Source of the DNA: Lethocerus indicus | Lineage: Eukaryota > Arthropoda > Insecta > Hemiptera > Belostomatidae | Assembly (NCBI GenBank): GCA_019843655.1 | Contig: JACDQD010000002.1 | Location: 10,366,393 to 10,430,392 of the forward strand | Length of the DNA stretch: 64,000 bases | Reading direction: 5' to 3' | Shown here: piece by piece, positions 13,603 through 29,276 of the stretch | Numbering within the stretch: position 1 is the stretch's first letter | Layout of the letters: every line of letters starts with the position of its first letter | Program-made: the position numbers and the translations under genes | Notes under the pieces: model-generated | What the model was told of the DNA's origin: nothing | The model's input: the letters and a program-made list of their open reading frames with translations, nothing else | Databases searched by the model: none

Positions 13603-16046
13603 TGCTGGTAGGGCCTTTGGTAGGCAGGTGGGAAGTCTGCCGTCAGAATGTCGGGCTATTTATCTGTCCCCCACAATAATGTCTCCCTCCCTTTTCCTTT
13701 TCCTTGAACGACGAATGGGTATAAAACCTGATTTATATACCCGGTCGGTGTCGTCTTTCGGGGGATCGGCTACTTTCCCAAGGGTCTTGGAAGAGTTTCG
13801 CTGTAGGTAGGCCCATCTCTTAACTACCAGCTTCTTTAATTCCACTTCCCGTTATCCCGGTAGGATTCCCCCTAGCCACTTTTCTATTTGGTTGGACCTC
13901 AAGTATCATGTTAAGTAACCGTATCGAAATTGTCCATACGTTTTAGAAAACAAGTTGCTCGCTCTTTTTTAAAAAAATTAAAAAAACAACCTGGGTTTAT
14001 CTTCGACTGAAAATCAAATTGGAACTTGTCTTAAATACACAATCGTTGAATACATTCAACGGTATAAACAAAACCAAAGAAAAACGGACAGAAACAATTT
14101 GGTTGCTGTTTTAGCGCGATTGATATTTATTGAATAATATACAGTCGCTTCGCTTGCTGTCCGCAAATGTGGTTCCACTCGGTTGGCTATTATCAATTCT
14201 TTCGGTACTGAACACTTACCCTTTCGAAACATATTGCAAGAGCTGAATCAGGCCTTTAGAGTAAACAGCCACTTCCGAATGAGCAATAGCTCTCAACAAT
14301 TTCCTTCCAGCATTTTTGTTAGAAGGATATATTTGTATCCCCACTTTCATTAAGAGGTCCGTTCATATTTCTATGAAAGATATGCTGCTGGATGCGGTGT
14401 TATGAAAATTGTCTTAAACGAAAAAGGCGTCTTGAAGTATGACCAATGGTAGATATAAATGAGAAAGTAGTTAAAAAATTCCAGGAACTATCAATGAATC
14501 CTTTTCTCCAAATCTTTGGATACCCTGAGAAGAGAAATTTGATTCTATTTTACTCTCCACTGTTATTTGGTTCTAATTGAATTAAGTACTTTTGTTCTTG
14601 GCGTGAAAGTTAGGGATGACTGGTTTTCAATGGACTCCAATTGTGTGGAGAGGATAGATGATAGAGCCGAAGGTCGTGCCAGGCTGCTGATGGGCGGATA
14701 CCGTTCCCATTTACTACCGCCGGGCCGGTTCTCTCAGTTTTCATTAATCTCGGCCTTGAGTCGTTATAGTTGTTATTAAATATAGCCTCGCCCTATCATA
14801 ACTAAAAAGCGAGGAAAAGTATTTTCGCGGAACGAAACCAATAGTAAGAATGAGCGAAAAAAAATAAGCGCAGAAGTTACGGTTATAGAACCAGTCACCG
14901 GGCTTTATTGGCAGCAAAACTTACACTCATGTCTCCCAGAACAGAGAATGATCTTTACCATTATGATTTTCCAAAAATGTATTCGAATATTACATTGATT
15001 TTTCTAATGACACACAAGAACATGAACTACAAAATATGTTGCACAACATATTAGCAAGTTCGAATTAATAGATAAGGCAGTAGCCTTCCTTTTACATTGG
15101 GCGTAGAATGGAAACAGTTTATTATATGGTGGATGTCAGGGCTGGAATATTTTCAGGATCGATACGGATGAACTGTATGAAACCGCCTCCTATAGTTTAG
15201 ACCTCTTCTCGACATTTTTCTCCGATAATATTATATGACGCAAGAAATATCATCTAAGATCTGTCCTTTGAAATCGTAAGTAATTCTTCGAATATAACAA
15301 ATAACTAAATTGTAGATTAGGTATCGAACTAAACGCAATGTAAGTTACACTGCATTAGAAACTTTACAATAATTTAAAAATTGTAAGCATAGATACCAAG
15401 TACTGAAGTAGGCTCATCGATCATAAATAGACAGATCCTATAAAACCCTGGAGTTTAACAATTAACGTACAGTTTTGAATTCGTGTATACCTATTCTTTA
15501 TAATGTTTAGTGTAATGTTTGTGTGTTTATATTAATTCTAATGTGAAAGGAAGGAACCAACCATGCGAACCCGTCAAGAATTATTTTTGTAACTAACCCG
15601 TCTGTTTAGGTAGAGGCGATGGGGATAACGAATCAAATAAACAGGATTAATGATTGGGTGATGTGTGCCCAGAGCGTGGGAGGGCGTTGTTCCAGAATAA
15701 ATCGGCTTCCGGAAATAGCAGTTATCGCGGAGCTGTGTGAATAAGCACCGGAGATTTAGCAATTTATGGCTCCGAATGAATAATCTAAACGGTATTAATT
15801 AGGAGTGAGTACAAACTGACCCCTCTCATTTCTCACCTATCCTTCTCGGCCACCCGCCCCTGTCGAGTCAATCATCGACTTCATTGAATTTCAAATTAAT
15901 TTTTCCCCGGTTAATTCCACTTTCTGAAATAGATACTCTGTACTCCTCTTGATTATTTAAGAAACCTTCATAAATAAATTATTTGAAACTAGATAGATTT
16001 TTTCATTCATTCTATTTTACTATTTGCCTTCCAAGCGAGGAATTGA

Positions 16047-16112
16047 GTGTATTACGGGATAGTATAACCGGGAAATTGATGGCGTTGGGTGTATTATGGG
16101 ATAGTATAACCG
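16047..16112. repeat. 24-bp direct repeat with 42-bp period
   Basis: The word GTGTATTACGGGATAGTATA followed by ACCG occurs at 16047-16070 and again at 16089-16112, with one mismatch. The two copies are separated by 18 bases. No gene is nearby. Confidence 0.8.
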
Positions 16113-17044
16113 ATTATGCTTCATAATTCTTCGGTGGCTTTCTCCTATGACCGCTCATCAAATTATCATTATGTCACAGAACCACACGTCTTCAAAAATC
16201 AATTCTTAGTGGGGGTGCCATATTCTGGACTATTCCCATCTATGAGAACCTAGCCCTTAATTTTATATAATTCACTCATAGAATATTGGAATAGTATTGG
16301 AAATCTCGCGGAAATCGAGTGGAAATACAAATAGGATTGTATGATGTTCTAAACCCTCACAAATTCCTTAAACTGATTTATTATATTTTTTTCGTTAGAT
16401 CGGATTCAAATGAATTTCCTTTGTATTCACTTCCGGCTCAACTTTCGGTCCAGTTCAATGAATAATTCGTCTTTCCCGACGATTCCTAATCGAGTTTTAA
16501 TGTCCGTCCAGGTTCGTTCGGTGGACTGGTGCGCGTGATGAAGTTGTAGCGTGAAATGGAGAGCATCCCAGATGGAAGACCCTCGAAACTTTAGGAATCT
16601 ACTTTAGACGGCGGTGGGCTATACATTAATTCGCGCGGATCGATGATCCCCCTCTGATCCTTGGATACACCTGCCTCCAATTCCAATCACTGCAGTGTTA
16701 TACCTCAATTTACGCGTAACCTGTGTTCCTTTATTATTATCGTTGTTATTTATCGTCGAAATCTGACTACCGTAAACCATATATCTACTGCGCCTGTGGC
16801 CTGAGTAAATACGATTGGGCTCCCCGGCGATATTTTAGAGTTTGCTCACCGTGCCTACCGCAGGATGACAAAGAGGGCAGCATTGTATACGGCTACGCAG
16901 AAACGAAATCTATGCTTGAATATAATAAGTATACTTGAGTTGGTGAGCTCAAGTGTATTCATTAGATTTGGGTTAGGTATTTTGTGCGTGGAAAACTTTT
17001 AATGTCATAGTACACGGCTATCAATATCAGTGGCGGATGCTATA

Positions 17045-17046
<2 letters not shown>

Positions 17047-17107
<61 letters not shown>
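17047..17107. repeat. (AT)n microsatellite
   Basis: About 30 uninterrupted AT units in non-coding DNA. Confidence 0.95.
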
Positions 17108-17112
<5 letters not shown>

Positions 17113-20100
17113 AGCCTATAACCGCTCGCTCACTAATGCTGATTTCTCAGTGCCTCACACCTGCACAGATCGTGAATATTCTGAGTGAAATCTACTTAGT
17201 AGGAGAAGTAGGAGAGTAGGATAAATTTGCAGAAACTATTCCTGAATTAATTGGCCTATTTTCTACCCTAAGGTAGGCCGTTTCGGGTTTCTCGCGAGCC
17301 TACGTCAGTACGGGAAGCAAATAATGTTCTGCCCGTTTCGTAAACCTTGTTGAATATTAAAACATTTCTGTCTTCATTCGTGGCGCAGGAAACGTAATCT
17401 CCAGGGGTAGTAAGACGCGAGTATATGAAAAATAAATTTCGTTAAAACCTATGAATTTAGGCGGGGGCTAAGGGGATTCCATCCGTTGATTTCCCAGAAG
17501 TAATAAGTTGAGGGTAAAGAAAGGGACCCATTGTAATTAAAATCATTTCATGGGACGCTCGGAAAATATGAAAGGATGGAGCAGGGATGAAGGATTACAC
17601 GGTGAAATCTTATTAATCCCCCCTTCAAGAAATAATCGTGTGCTCTGTGTTCCTATCCCTCTCATATTTGCTAGAGGCAGCGCTCTGTAACTGGGGAAGC
17701 AATCTCAAATATTTGTTTATCTCGGATTAAATAGCTAAAATGGCCGCTGTAAAATAGTGGAAGGTAAACCTGAACGTTGGAGCGAGGATCTATCGCTACA
17801 TCAATCATAAGCGATAGAAAAACTGATTGGTCTCTAATACGATTAATTAAGTGAAATGTTCGCGGGCCGGAGCCACCCTAACAAAAAATTCAATTCCCGG
17901 CTTCATTAATTAGGCGGCGTTCGATCGAGTCTGCCAGTCCGGACACTCCGTCCTTTTTTCCACCCTTCGTTCTCCCCCAGGTTTTGCCCCCACCCCCACC
18001 CCGTCATTTTTGGAGGGCTGCCCAAGCAACATTTCACAGAGTAACTTCTACTTGAAAACAAGCAGTATGCCTGTACGGACTTGCACACTAAAGGCAATCT
18101 ACGCACACATTCGACGAGACGGTTAATTTTTGATATATTCTAAATTCCGCTTTTATTCGTCGGTGTTTCTAGTTTATTTATTTAATCAAATAAGATCGAT
18201 CGATGTCATGCGCCGGAGGTAATACAATGAAATATCTTGCTGTCGAGATATATTGTAAGCGAATAGCAACGTTACAACATCTACCTTGTTCTCCGGACAT
18301 TTCATATGTAGTATTCGTCGAAGCAACCACCTTTTTAATTGGTGCGCAGTGTGTTTTTTGTTGTAGTTTGATAATGGGATTATTCGGTCGGGGGATTGTG
18401 GCCGGCCACTGAACACTAGCCCAATTCCCGTGGAAACTCGATTTGGGTAGTCAGGTGGAGGCCGGCGAGCGGATATAGGCGCGTTATTTGTCTTCGTTCC
18501 CATGATTTATCACTTGCCTGACTGACGCCCAGTGTAACTCCCTCCCATAAATTGAAATCTATCTTTATGCTATTTCGGCCCCAAGTATATCATACCGCCG
18601 ACACTGAATATGCCGGAACACAATTCAGCTTGAGAAAACCATGTATCGAACATTGATGCGACATTTTGTAATTTCTTAACTAGACGCGAGAGTTATATTC
18701 CAATCGATAGACGTCGGAAAAGTTCCGCGAACGTTCTTGTGCTTTTTAGAGAATATTCGACTGTAGTAGATATTACTTACGCCCTAGTTGCGTCGGTAGA
18801 ATTTTCATTTGTAGATTAAGCGTAGGAGTAGCTTATATTCGAAAACGATCGAATGTTGGACCAGACATCACGTCTAGGTTGGGCGCCAGCTTCGGGTCAC
18901 TGGGACAGTTCCTTTTGCTCTACAAATTGATTCTAAATTTGGGATATTGCTGCTTATGGTATTTAGAATAGAGAGGAAATAAATTGTGTGTCCAAGCAGC
19001 CGGTCTGCGATTTACTAGGTGTCCGCAAATTGCTAGTTGAAGACTGAAAGATATACTTGAATTAAAAAAAATAAATCGTTAAACAATTATTCCATTCCGA
19101 CTTCAGCTTCTAGACTAAACAATAGACCATACATTGCTCCAAATTTAAGATAAGTTCTTTAAACAAACCAGGCGTATTCCAATTCCCTGAAATGGTCTAC
19201 TAATTGTTAGTGAAAACATTAAACAATTGTAAGAGATTAAGTTCCTCAATTTGCCTCGAAGTTGGGAGACCAAAGCTAGAATTATCTCATTGCAAACAAC
19301 TTGAGAAGTTATAGATTAATCCCACTAATCGGGGAGAATACAAGCAAAGCATAATTTGGAAGACTTATAAGTCCCATCTCTGGTCGATTTAGCCCCAATA
19401 TAATACGCCGAGATACGAAATTGATATTGACAATACTGAAACGCAAGGTCGAAATGTACTCGCTGTTTCAGCTGTTTTCTGGCAGGTATAGATCATTCGA
19501 AATTGTCTAACTTTATTCACGCTGACTTCTGTATGCATAATATATGAAAGGTATTCTCTACTGTTTGTGACAGATCTCTTATTGATGTGATTACGAAAAA
19601 TTATTCAGGCTTATAGTCATACTGTAATTACTGTTGTACATTGAAATTACAATTATGATTATTCGTCTATCACTACTACTGCCAAAATGATCGGAGGGGG
19701 GAAAATATAAACATAAATCGCTCAAGAAAATGAATACCCAAACCTCGCTGAAATACAGATTTATACTATTCTAACATAAAAGCTCTAGTCGTAATTGTAG
19801 CCTTATCTTGGATGATTGTGGGAAATTGTAAAACAGTTATTTAACAATAAGAATATTTGACTATTCAACAATGGCCTTTAATAGAGGCCGAAGTTAACAC
19901 GGGCTAAACCTGTTACGGGAAGATATGTGGCAGATTATATTGGCCGTAAAGTCAATTGGACGTTGAACGCTATATCTGCAAATTAATGGGGCACTCGCTC
20001 AACCAAAGTGGTTGTTCCTGTAATATCCAGGTGATATCGGATCTGATGTATACGCCTTCAAGCGCAGTAACTAAAAACATCCTTCCAGTTACTGAAATGA

Positions 20101-20985
20101 TTTTTATACAGTATGCAATATTGCATTTGTATTTATCTAAATTCTAACTTAATCATGAGCACTATTTGAAAGATTCTGGAATTATAGATTTACAATTAAA
20201 TTTAAAAAAAAACGATTTAAAATTTGTAGAAATATATTTCAGCTTAGGATTTAAGCCTTACAAACCCAATATACAACTGAGATTGGCATTTCTCTGTCTA
20301 TAACTGAAATGGTTCAACACTGCAGTAATGGTATCTACTTCTGAGAGTACAGATTTCGGGGAATAACATGGCAACCGGCGTCCCCCCTTCCTTGACAACA
20401 AATCCTTCATAATTTCCCCCTTCAGATATCGGAAAAATCGATGTTTGTCCTTTAGATGCCCGTGTCCAATTATCCAGTCAAGTTCTTTCTACGGAGGGAT
20501 CAAATCATCCATTGTGACTTGGGAGATGGATTTAAAAATCTGGAATCAATTACACTCCATTTTTCTTAAGTAGCTTACGCTTCGCGTATCTACTTGTACT
20601 GTCTATACTTAATCTATATTTAATCATTTTTATTTAATGCGAAAACCAAACTTTAATAGACAATTAAAAACTTAATATTGTAAGATAAAAATAGAAAGGT
20701 AAGTTATAAAAATTGTGTTGCATTTAGTTTTGACTTTTTCCAATCGCCCTTCTGGAGGCCGCGATAAGTGTTTCTATTTTTTCATGTTTATCGAATTTCA
20801 CAGATAGAGGTCTGTGTAGACATTGGCCACGCGAATTGATATGTCGGGCACGTCGGATCGTCATATTTGTGTTCGACGGTGAAGTGAAGCCTGTTACGGA
20901 CGGGATATTGACGTTGATTGCCCTACACAGACCCCCACTCACCAGCTGGACCTCGCATCGAATCACCAAACTCCTTTTAGTGTAT

Positions 20986-20988
<3 letters not shown>

Positions 20989-21022
<34 letters not shown>
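20989..21022. repeat. (TA)n microsatellite
   Basis: About 16 TA units. It lies directly before a stretch (21025-21190) that has the look of a dispersed insect repeat. Confidence 0.9.
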
Positions 21023-21024
<2 letters not shown>

Positions 21025-21025
<1 letters not shown>

Positions 21026-21200
21026 TGTCAAATGGCGTTTTTCTCTGTGTGTGCGTTCGCTATGCATTTTCAAACGGCCTGAACCGATTTCCACCAAACT
21101 TTCAGCGTGGATGCATCTCATGTCCGGTCAGGTCAAGAAGCACCTTTCCGGGTCATGGGGTCAGGTCAAAAAGATCAGTACAACGTGAGCGGCTGTTCCG
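21025..21200. repeat. Possible dispersed repeat next to a TA microsatellite
   Basis: The words AACGGCCTGAACCGATTTCC and CACCAAACTTTCAGCGTGGA resemble a motif that recurs at the ends of mobile elements in many insect genomes (AACGG-TGAACCGATTT). There is only one copy in this window, so its repetitive nature is inferred and not shown. Confidence 0.3.
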
Positions 21201-22324
21201 ATTCCGGTTTCTGTTTAGTTTCGTAGTTTTAATTGGTTTCATTTAGACTTGTTTGCATAGTTGTGTTTTTATATTATTTCTGATTTCTTTAGTTGTTATA
21301 TTTTTGTATACATGTAAGTTGTGGAGCTGCCAACTGATTTCAGTTTATAGCATTATGGCGTGACTAAATCCCAATGGGCAGGGTTGAGTCAAGTAGAGAT
21401 AGCTTGGTTTTACCATAAGTCCAGTATTTAATTATTATGTTAATACTCCCTTGACACACTGTCTTACAAGTTTATGCAAAAAACAGATATCATCCCTCTT
21501 TTTTAAACAGAAAAAATATCCGAAGGGATGTCTTCTAATTAAGAAAATCTACAAATCAGATAAAGCTCGTACAAAAAAGCGTCCGTGTTTTCAAACGGTT
21601 GATCATATCGCTCATTAAATGTACCCCGCTGAAAGCCCGACACCCCAAAAGGTAAATTATATTAAAGCGACGAACGTGTTTTATCGTGAATCAACAAAAT
21701 GAGTTTTATTATTAAACGACAATTTCCCCGCTTACAATTTCTATTAATAAAAACACTGTTCACTTTATTTTTGTACGTAATCTATTGAACACTAAATACA
21801 ATTTTAATCTTCACTATTCTATCAACCCTGAAATAAAACGACTGATGTATTTTCCAAATCTAATAAAGTGAAACAAATTTATTAAACATGTAAAACAAAA
21901 TCGTACATACAGTGGTATATGATATAAGAGAAAATATAAGGCATTTTTTGCGGAGTCCGCAAATTGCCGAGACTAAATTCTATATTTTTGGACAGATCTG
22001 ATAATAATAAATAATAAAAGTTTTAAACAAATTAACCCATTTCTGAATAGTATAACTGTAGAAACTAGGAAAACGGTAGGAATATCTTCGCCCTTAACTA
22101 AGTTTCCCTCGTAATTTGATCGCGTTCTATACTCTTGTTACATACATTTATTTTGCATTCATTAGTGTTAATAACGTTAGTATCACATTAGCGGTTCCTC
22201 TTTAGCCGTCTGCATCTCTCGTTACATATTTTGAACTTTATATAAAACGCCGTGGAAACATCTGACTATACCGCAGTGTAACTAATAGATCTAATTTCGA
22301 ATTGGGCATGTTCTCCTGTTGCAG

Positions 22325-25855
<3,531 letters not shown>

Positions 25856-27899
25856 CAAGAGAAAGCTCAAGTAGAACAAATATAGGTTTTTCAAATAAAT
25901 AAACTTAGGAAAACGACACTTAAAATTTGTTTTTCTTATGTCTCGCTTATAATTCCAAAAGTGTATGGTCTGTGGTGCTGTAATATTTAATTTATCTCTG
26001 TGTAATTATAATAGAGCTATATAAGCATTATAGATATTTCTTATTTTTGTTGATCAAGGGTGATTTTTAGAGTTTGGTGTCAAATGAAACTATTAACAAA
26101 ACATCTTGTTTGAAATGAATTAGTTGTAGTCATACATTAACCAACTCAAGCTTTGATGTATGACTAGTCCAAGATCAATAGTTTTTTCATTTATATTTTG
26201 CTAATAATATTATATAACTCTGTTTTAGTAAATGTTGTTTTGAAAAATGTTTATAAATAAATTATTAGGGTTCTCTTTATTAATTTAATTATCAAAATGT
26301 AATGTTGTTTCCTTGATAATTTCACAACAAATTAATTCTGCTATATTTATTTTATTTGACACTAAACTCCCATGATGTAACAGAATTATAGAATTAAATC
26401 AATGTAGTAGTAAATTTCATGTAGTATTTGATATAGTTAGTAAATTAAAATGTTGAATGTGAATTTTATCATTTTTTTTATTCTCTTTAGAGTATGTTTA
26501 TAAATCATGGTATACAGTTTTTGCTCTAATTTCAAAAATGAAATGCATGCATTCACTTTATAAGAGAACTGAAAGATACTCAATTCACACTTATGAGTCT
26601 GTGATCTTTTGTTGGTTATAGGTTGAAAATAAAAGGTTTAAATCATTATTAAGTGGCATTAAGAAAATAAGATTCCACTGAAATATACAAGTATATTGTC
26701 TGTACAAATATAACTATAATTGATTCTTTTATGTCCAAATAGCTTTTTATACTGGTTTATTTTAAATCTTTGTTGGTGCATTATGCCATTAACCATTCAA
26801 TGAAATCCACCAATGTGAACTGTATTATTACTTTTAATTTCATTTGTAGTGTAAGCAATATTTGTTTTATTTTTGTATTGTTCATTAATTGTAGTTTTTC
26901 CAGTTTATGTTTTCACTATCTATTCACATTAACCATTATCCATTTCTAGGCATTAGCATGTTAATATGCAATATTTACTACAATTTTATTAAAAAATTCA
27001 AATATAACAAAAAAATATACTGGTTGATATGATTTGTCAAATCATGTGTAGTATTTGTCATGTATCTTTTCACGCAAATATAATTTTAATTTAAGCTGTT
27101 TATATATGAGTCAATAGACAAATTATCTGTTCTTTTTATTGATATCTGTGAAGAAAATGTACAACAGTGTTAATGTTTAATGAGGTTGTTTATATGCGAG
27201 TTTTAGTTAATTATTCAGTATTATTAGATGTGTGTATTATTAGATGCTAAAATTTTATATATTCCATATTGACTTGAAACCAAATTCTCAAGTGAAACAA
27301 TGTATGCAAGTCATACACTCTTTCATATTGTAATAAAAACCTAAAATATTGATAAAAATCTGATGTAGAAATCATATGTGAACTGAAAAGATAGAATACG
27401 AACATGGATTAGAAGATAGTTATTAATTAGCCATTTTTTGGAATCAATCAATTTAGTCATTTAAGGGACATAATCTAAATAATAATTTTAATAAATTGTT
27501 ATAATAATATCATGAACAATTATAACCTGACAATTTATTATGTACTGCTTAAGGGAACTTGTATAACAAGAATAGAATCTGTATTACATACATGTTTTTC
27601 TCTGTCAATCCTTCCTTCAATTATTGTTTATGTACTTAAAACACACTACTTTATTGTTAGTAACAGTGTAGATGGCATGCTTGTTTGTAATCTACTTATG
27701 GTGAGAAAACCCATTGAGATTTTTAAAAAAGTGATTATTGAAATAACATTTAATTAATCTTAAACAATTCATCGAATTGACAAAAATGATTTATTTTTTT
27801 ATAACATAATTGTAACTTCATGATTAGATCATTTTTCCACTGCAGATTGTTCTTACTGGAATACTGCATAGCTGGTGTAGCTGATTTTGCAAAAGTTTC
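25856..27899. other. Miga 3' UTR and convergent intergenic DNA
   Basis: Very AT-rich DNA with several AATAAA words, the first pair 40 bases after the Miga stop. I see no supported gene. An 81-codon frame at 27512-27757 has no family resemblance and biased AT composition. The right end abuts the stop of the unrecognised minus-strand ORF. Confidence 0.6.
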
Positions 27900-27953
27900 T
27901 TACTGGAACATACTGGTGTACTGCATACGTTGTTCAGTTGATTTTGCAAATGT
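27836..27953 (-). repeat. 57-bp imperfect tandem duplication across a stop codon
   Basis: On the minus strand the word TTTGCAAAATCA occurs at 27950 and again 57 bases later at 27893. Both copies continue with a similar ATGCAGTA...TTCCAGTAAGAA segment. The first copy has about 10 extra bases (CACCAGTATG), so the shared TTCCAGTAAGAA reads as Phe-Gln-stop in the first copy and as Ser-Ser-Lys in the second. The frame stays open for about 47 more codons after the stop. Confidence 0.75.
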
Positions 27954-28514
27954 TGCTATAATTTCTTCACAGTGATTTGTCATAGTGAACAGTTCAGCTT
28001 TTTCAATTATTTTCTTCTCATTTGATTTCTCTAAGAGTCCAAATGTCATCACGTCTTCATGGTTCATATTCTTAAATTTGGGTCCTAACTTATGAAAGTA
28101 AGAAATTGGAGTACATTTTTGCTTTGAATACTGTGAAAGACAATTTACAACACTTTTTTCAATAGAAGGTACTGTTATTAGACTAACTACAGAAGAAGCC
28201 ACTTCTTCTTTTCTCATTGTATTCCTTTCAAATGGCTTTTGAAGAAAACTAAATCTTGAGTGGCAATCCTTTAAGGATGAAACATATCTGCGACCATTTG
28301 GGGGAATATAGTTGAAATTATACCCTTGAGCTATTTGCAAAGAACCCACACATTTCTGTTCCTGACGGCAGTAGTTCACCTCAACAGACCTCGGTCGTTC
28401 AACAAGTCTAATATTAATAAAAGACCCAAATCTTTCTTCAGTTCGATCGTTGAAATCTATGTTAAAGTATGACCAATGATTTCTTCTCCAATTATTGTAC
28501 CTTCTGGAATTCAT
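27900..28514 (-). CDS. Unrecognised 204-aa protein, single exon
   Basis: An uninterrupted ATG-to-TAA frame of 204 codons in AT-rich DNA, long for chance at this composition. I do not recognise the family. The N-terminus is rich in Arg, Asn and aromatic residues (MNSRRYNNWRRNHWSYFN). The middle has scattered Cys, and the C-terminal part is mixed charged and probably helical. No signal peptide or membrane segment is evident. It lies downstream of FTSJ1 on the same strand and tail to tail with Miga. The last codons are part of a 57-bp tandem duplication that continues in frame past the stop. The sequence TTCCAGTAAGAA at the stop also contains a donor-like GTAAGA, so a further exon is possible. 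Confidence 0.55.
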   Translation of the reverse strand: MNSRRYNNWRRNHWSYFNIDFNDRTEERFGSFINIRLVERPRSVEVNYCRQEQKCVGSLQIAQGYNFNYIPPNGRRYVSSLKDCHSRFSFLQKPFERNTMRKEEVASSVVSLITVPSIEKSVVNCLSQYSKQKCTPISYFHKLGPKFKNMNHEDVMTFGLLEKSNEKKIIEKAELFTMTNHCEEIIATFAKSTEQRMQYTSMFQ

Positions 28515-29276
28515 TGGAGGAACTGTTCATTCAATATTCTTCACATCAGCAATCAACAAACAGAATCAACACGAGTAAAATATCCTTAAAAGAAGGAAGA
28601 AAAATATCTTTTCCCTAACAATAACTTGTCAACAATACAGTACAACAATAGTCCATTTACATATGACAATAGGTCATATCCCACTAACTATTTTTCTCAT
28701 TAACTCTGAACTCAATTAGATTATCTGTCATTTCCATGACTTTATAATCTGATAAAATCACTACTAATGTTACATACATCATAAGTATAAATTAAAATAC
28801 AATGTAACTATTTTTATACATACCACTATCATATTTTTTCTTTTCATATAAAGGACATAGGATTCAAAACATGTTATAATTTACTCTTTACCACCAATAT
28901 CACCTTTATTATTAGAAATTAACTATTACATTTTCAATTTATTTATACATCACTTTCATATATGATAACATAGATATACACGTACACAAAATATTTTCAC
29001 TTCACTAGGTTGAAACAAATTAAAATCCTACAAGTGTAAATAGTTAGTCACAAATTATGCTGGTAAATAACCTATTTTCTTGGCAAAAATGTTCCTTTGT
29101 TTAAATTTCAGTGTATTAAAATGAAAATAAATTTTAACATTTAGTTGAAACATGTATTTATAGGTTTAATGGGCATTTGACGAGGATAAAACAAAAAATG
29201 TTTTATACTTTACAGTTCACTAAACATCATAACACTTCACAGGAAAATTAGTCAGATTTATAAAATAATCTGAAAT
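28515..29276. other. AT-rich spacer between two minus-strand genes
   Basis: It holds the presumed 3' UTR of FTSJ1, with possible polyA words on the minus strand such as the complement of TTTATT at 28905-28910. The promoter of the 204-aa ORF should also lie here. I see no coding sequence. Confidence 0.5.

Larger units (their letters stand above)
1..22324. other. Gene-free region upstream of the first visible Miga exon
   Basis: No exon with a recognisable protein could be supported here. Open frames are short and lie in simple repeats or show no family resemblance. The base composition is clearly less AT-rich than the DNA from 22 kb onward. Many blocks combine GC-rich words with TTAATTA or TAATTG words, for example about 5930-5990, 8100-8350, 15760-15930 and 17840-17930, as is common in developmental regulatory DNA. 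The stretch could be the large 5' intron of Miga, whose first visible exon starts with a splice acceptor at its right end. It could also be intergenic DNA. Contents that could be named (microsatellites, a G-rich run, a LINE remnant, short repeats) are listed separately. Confidence 0.6.
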
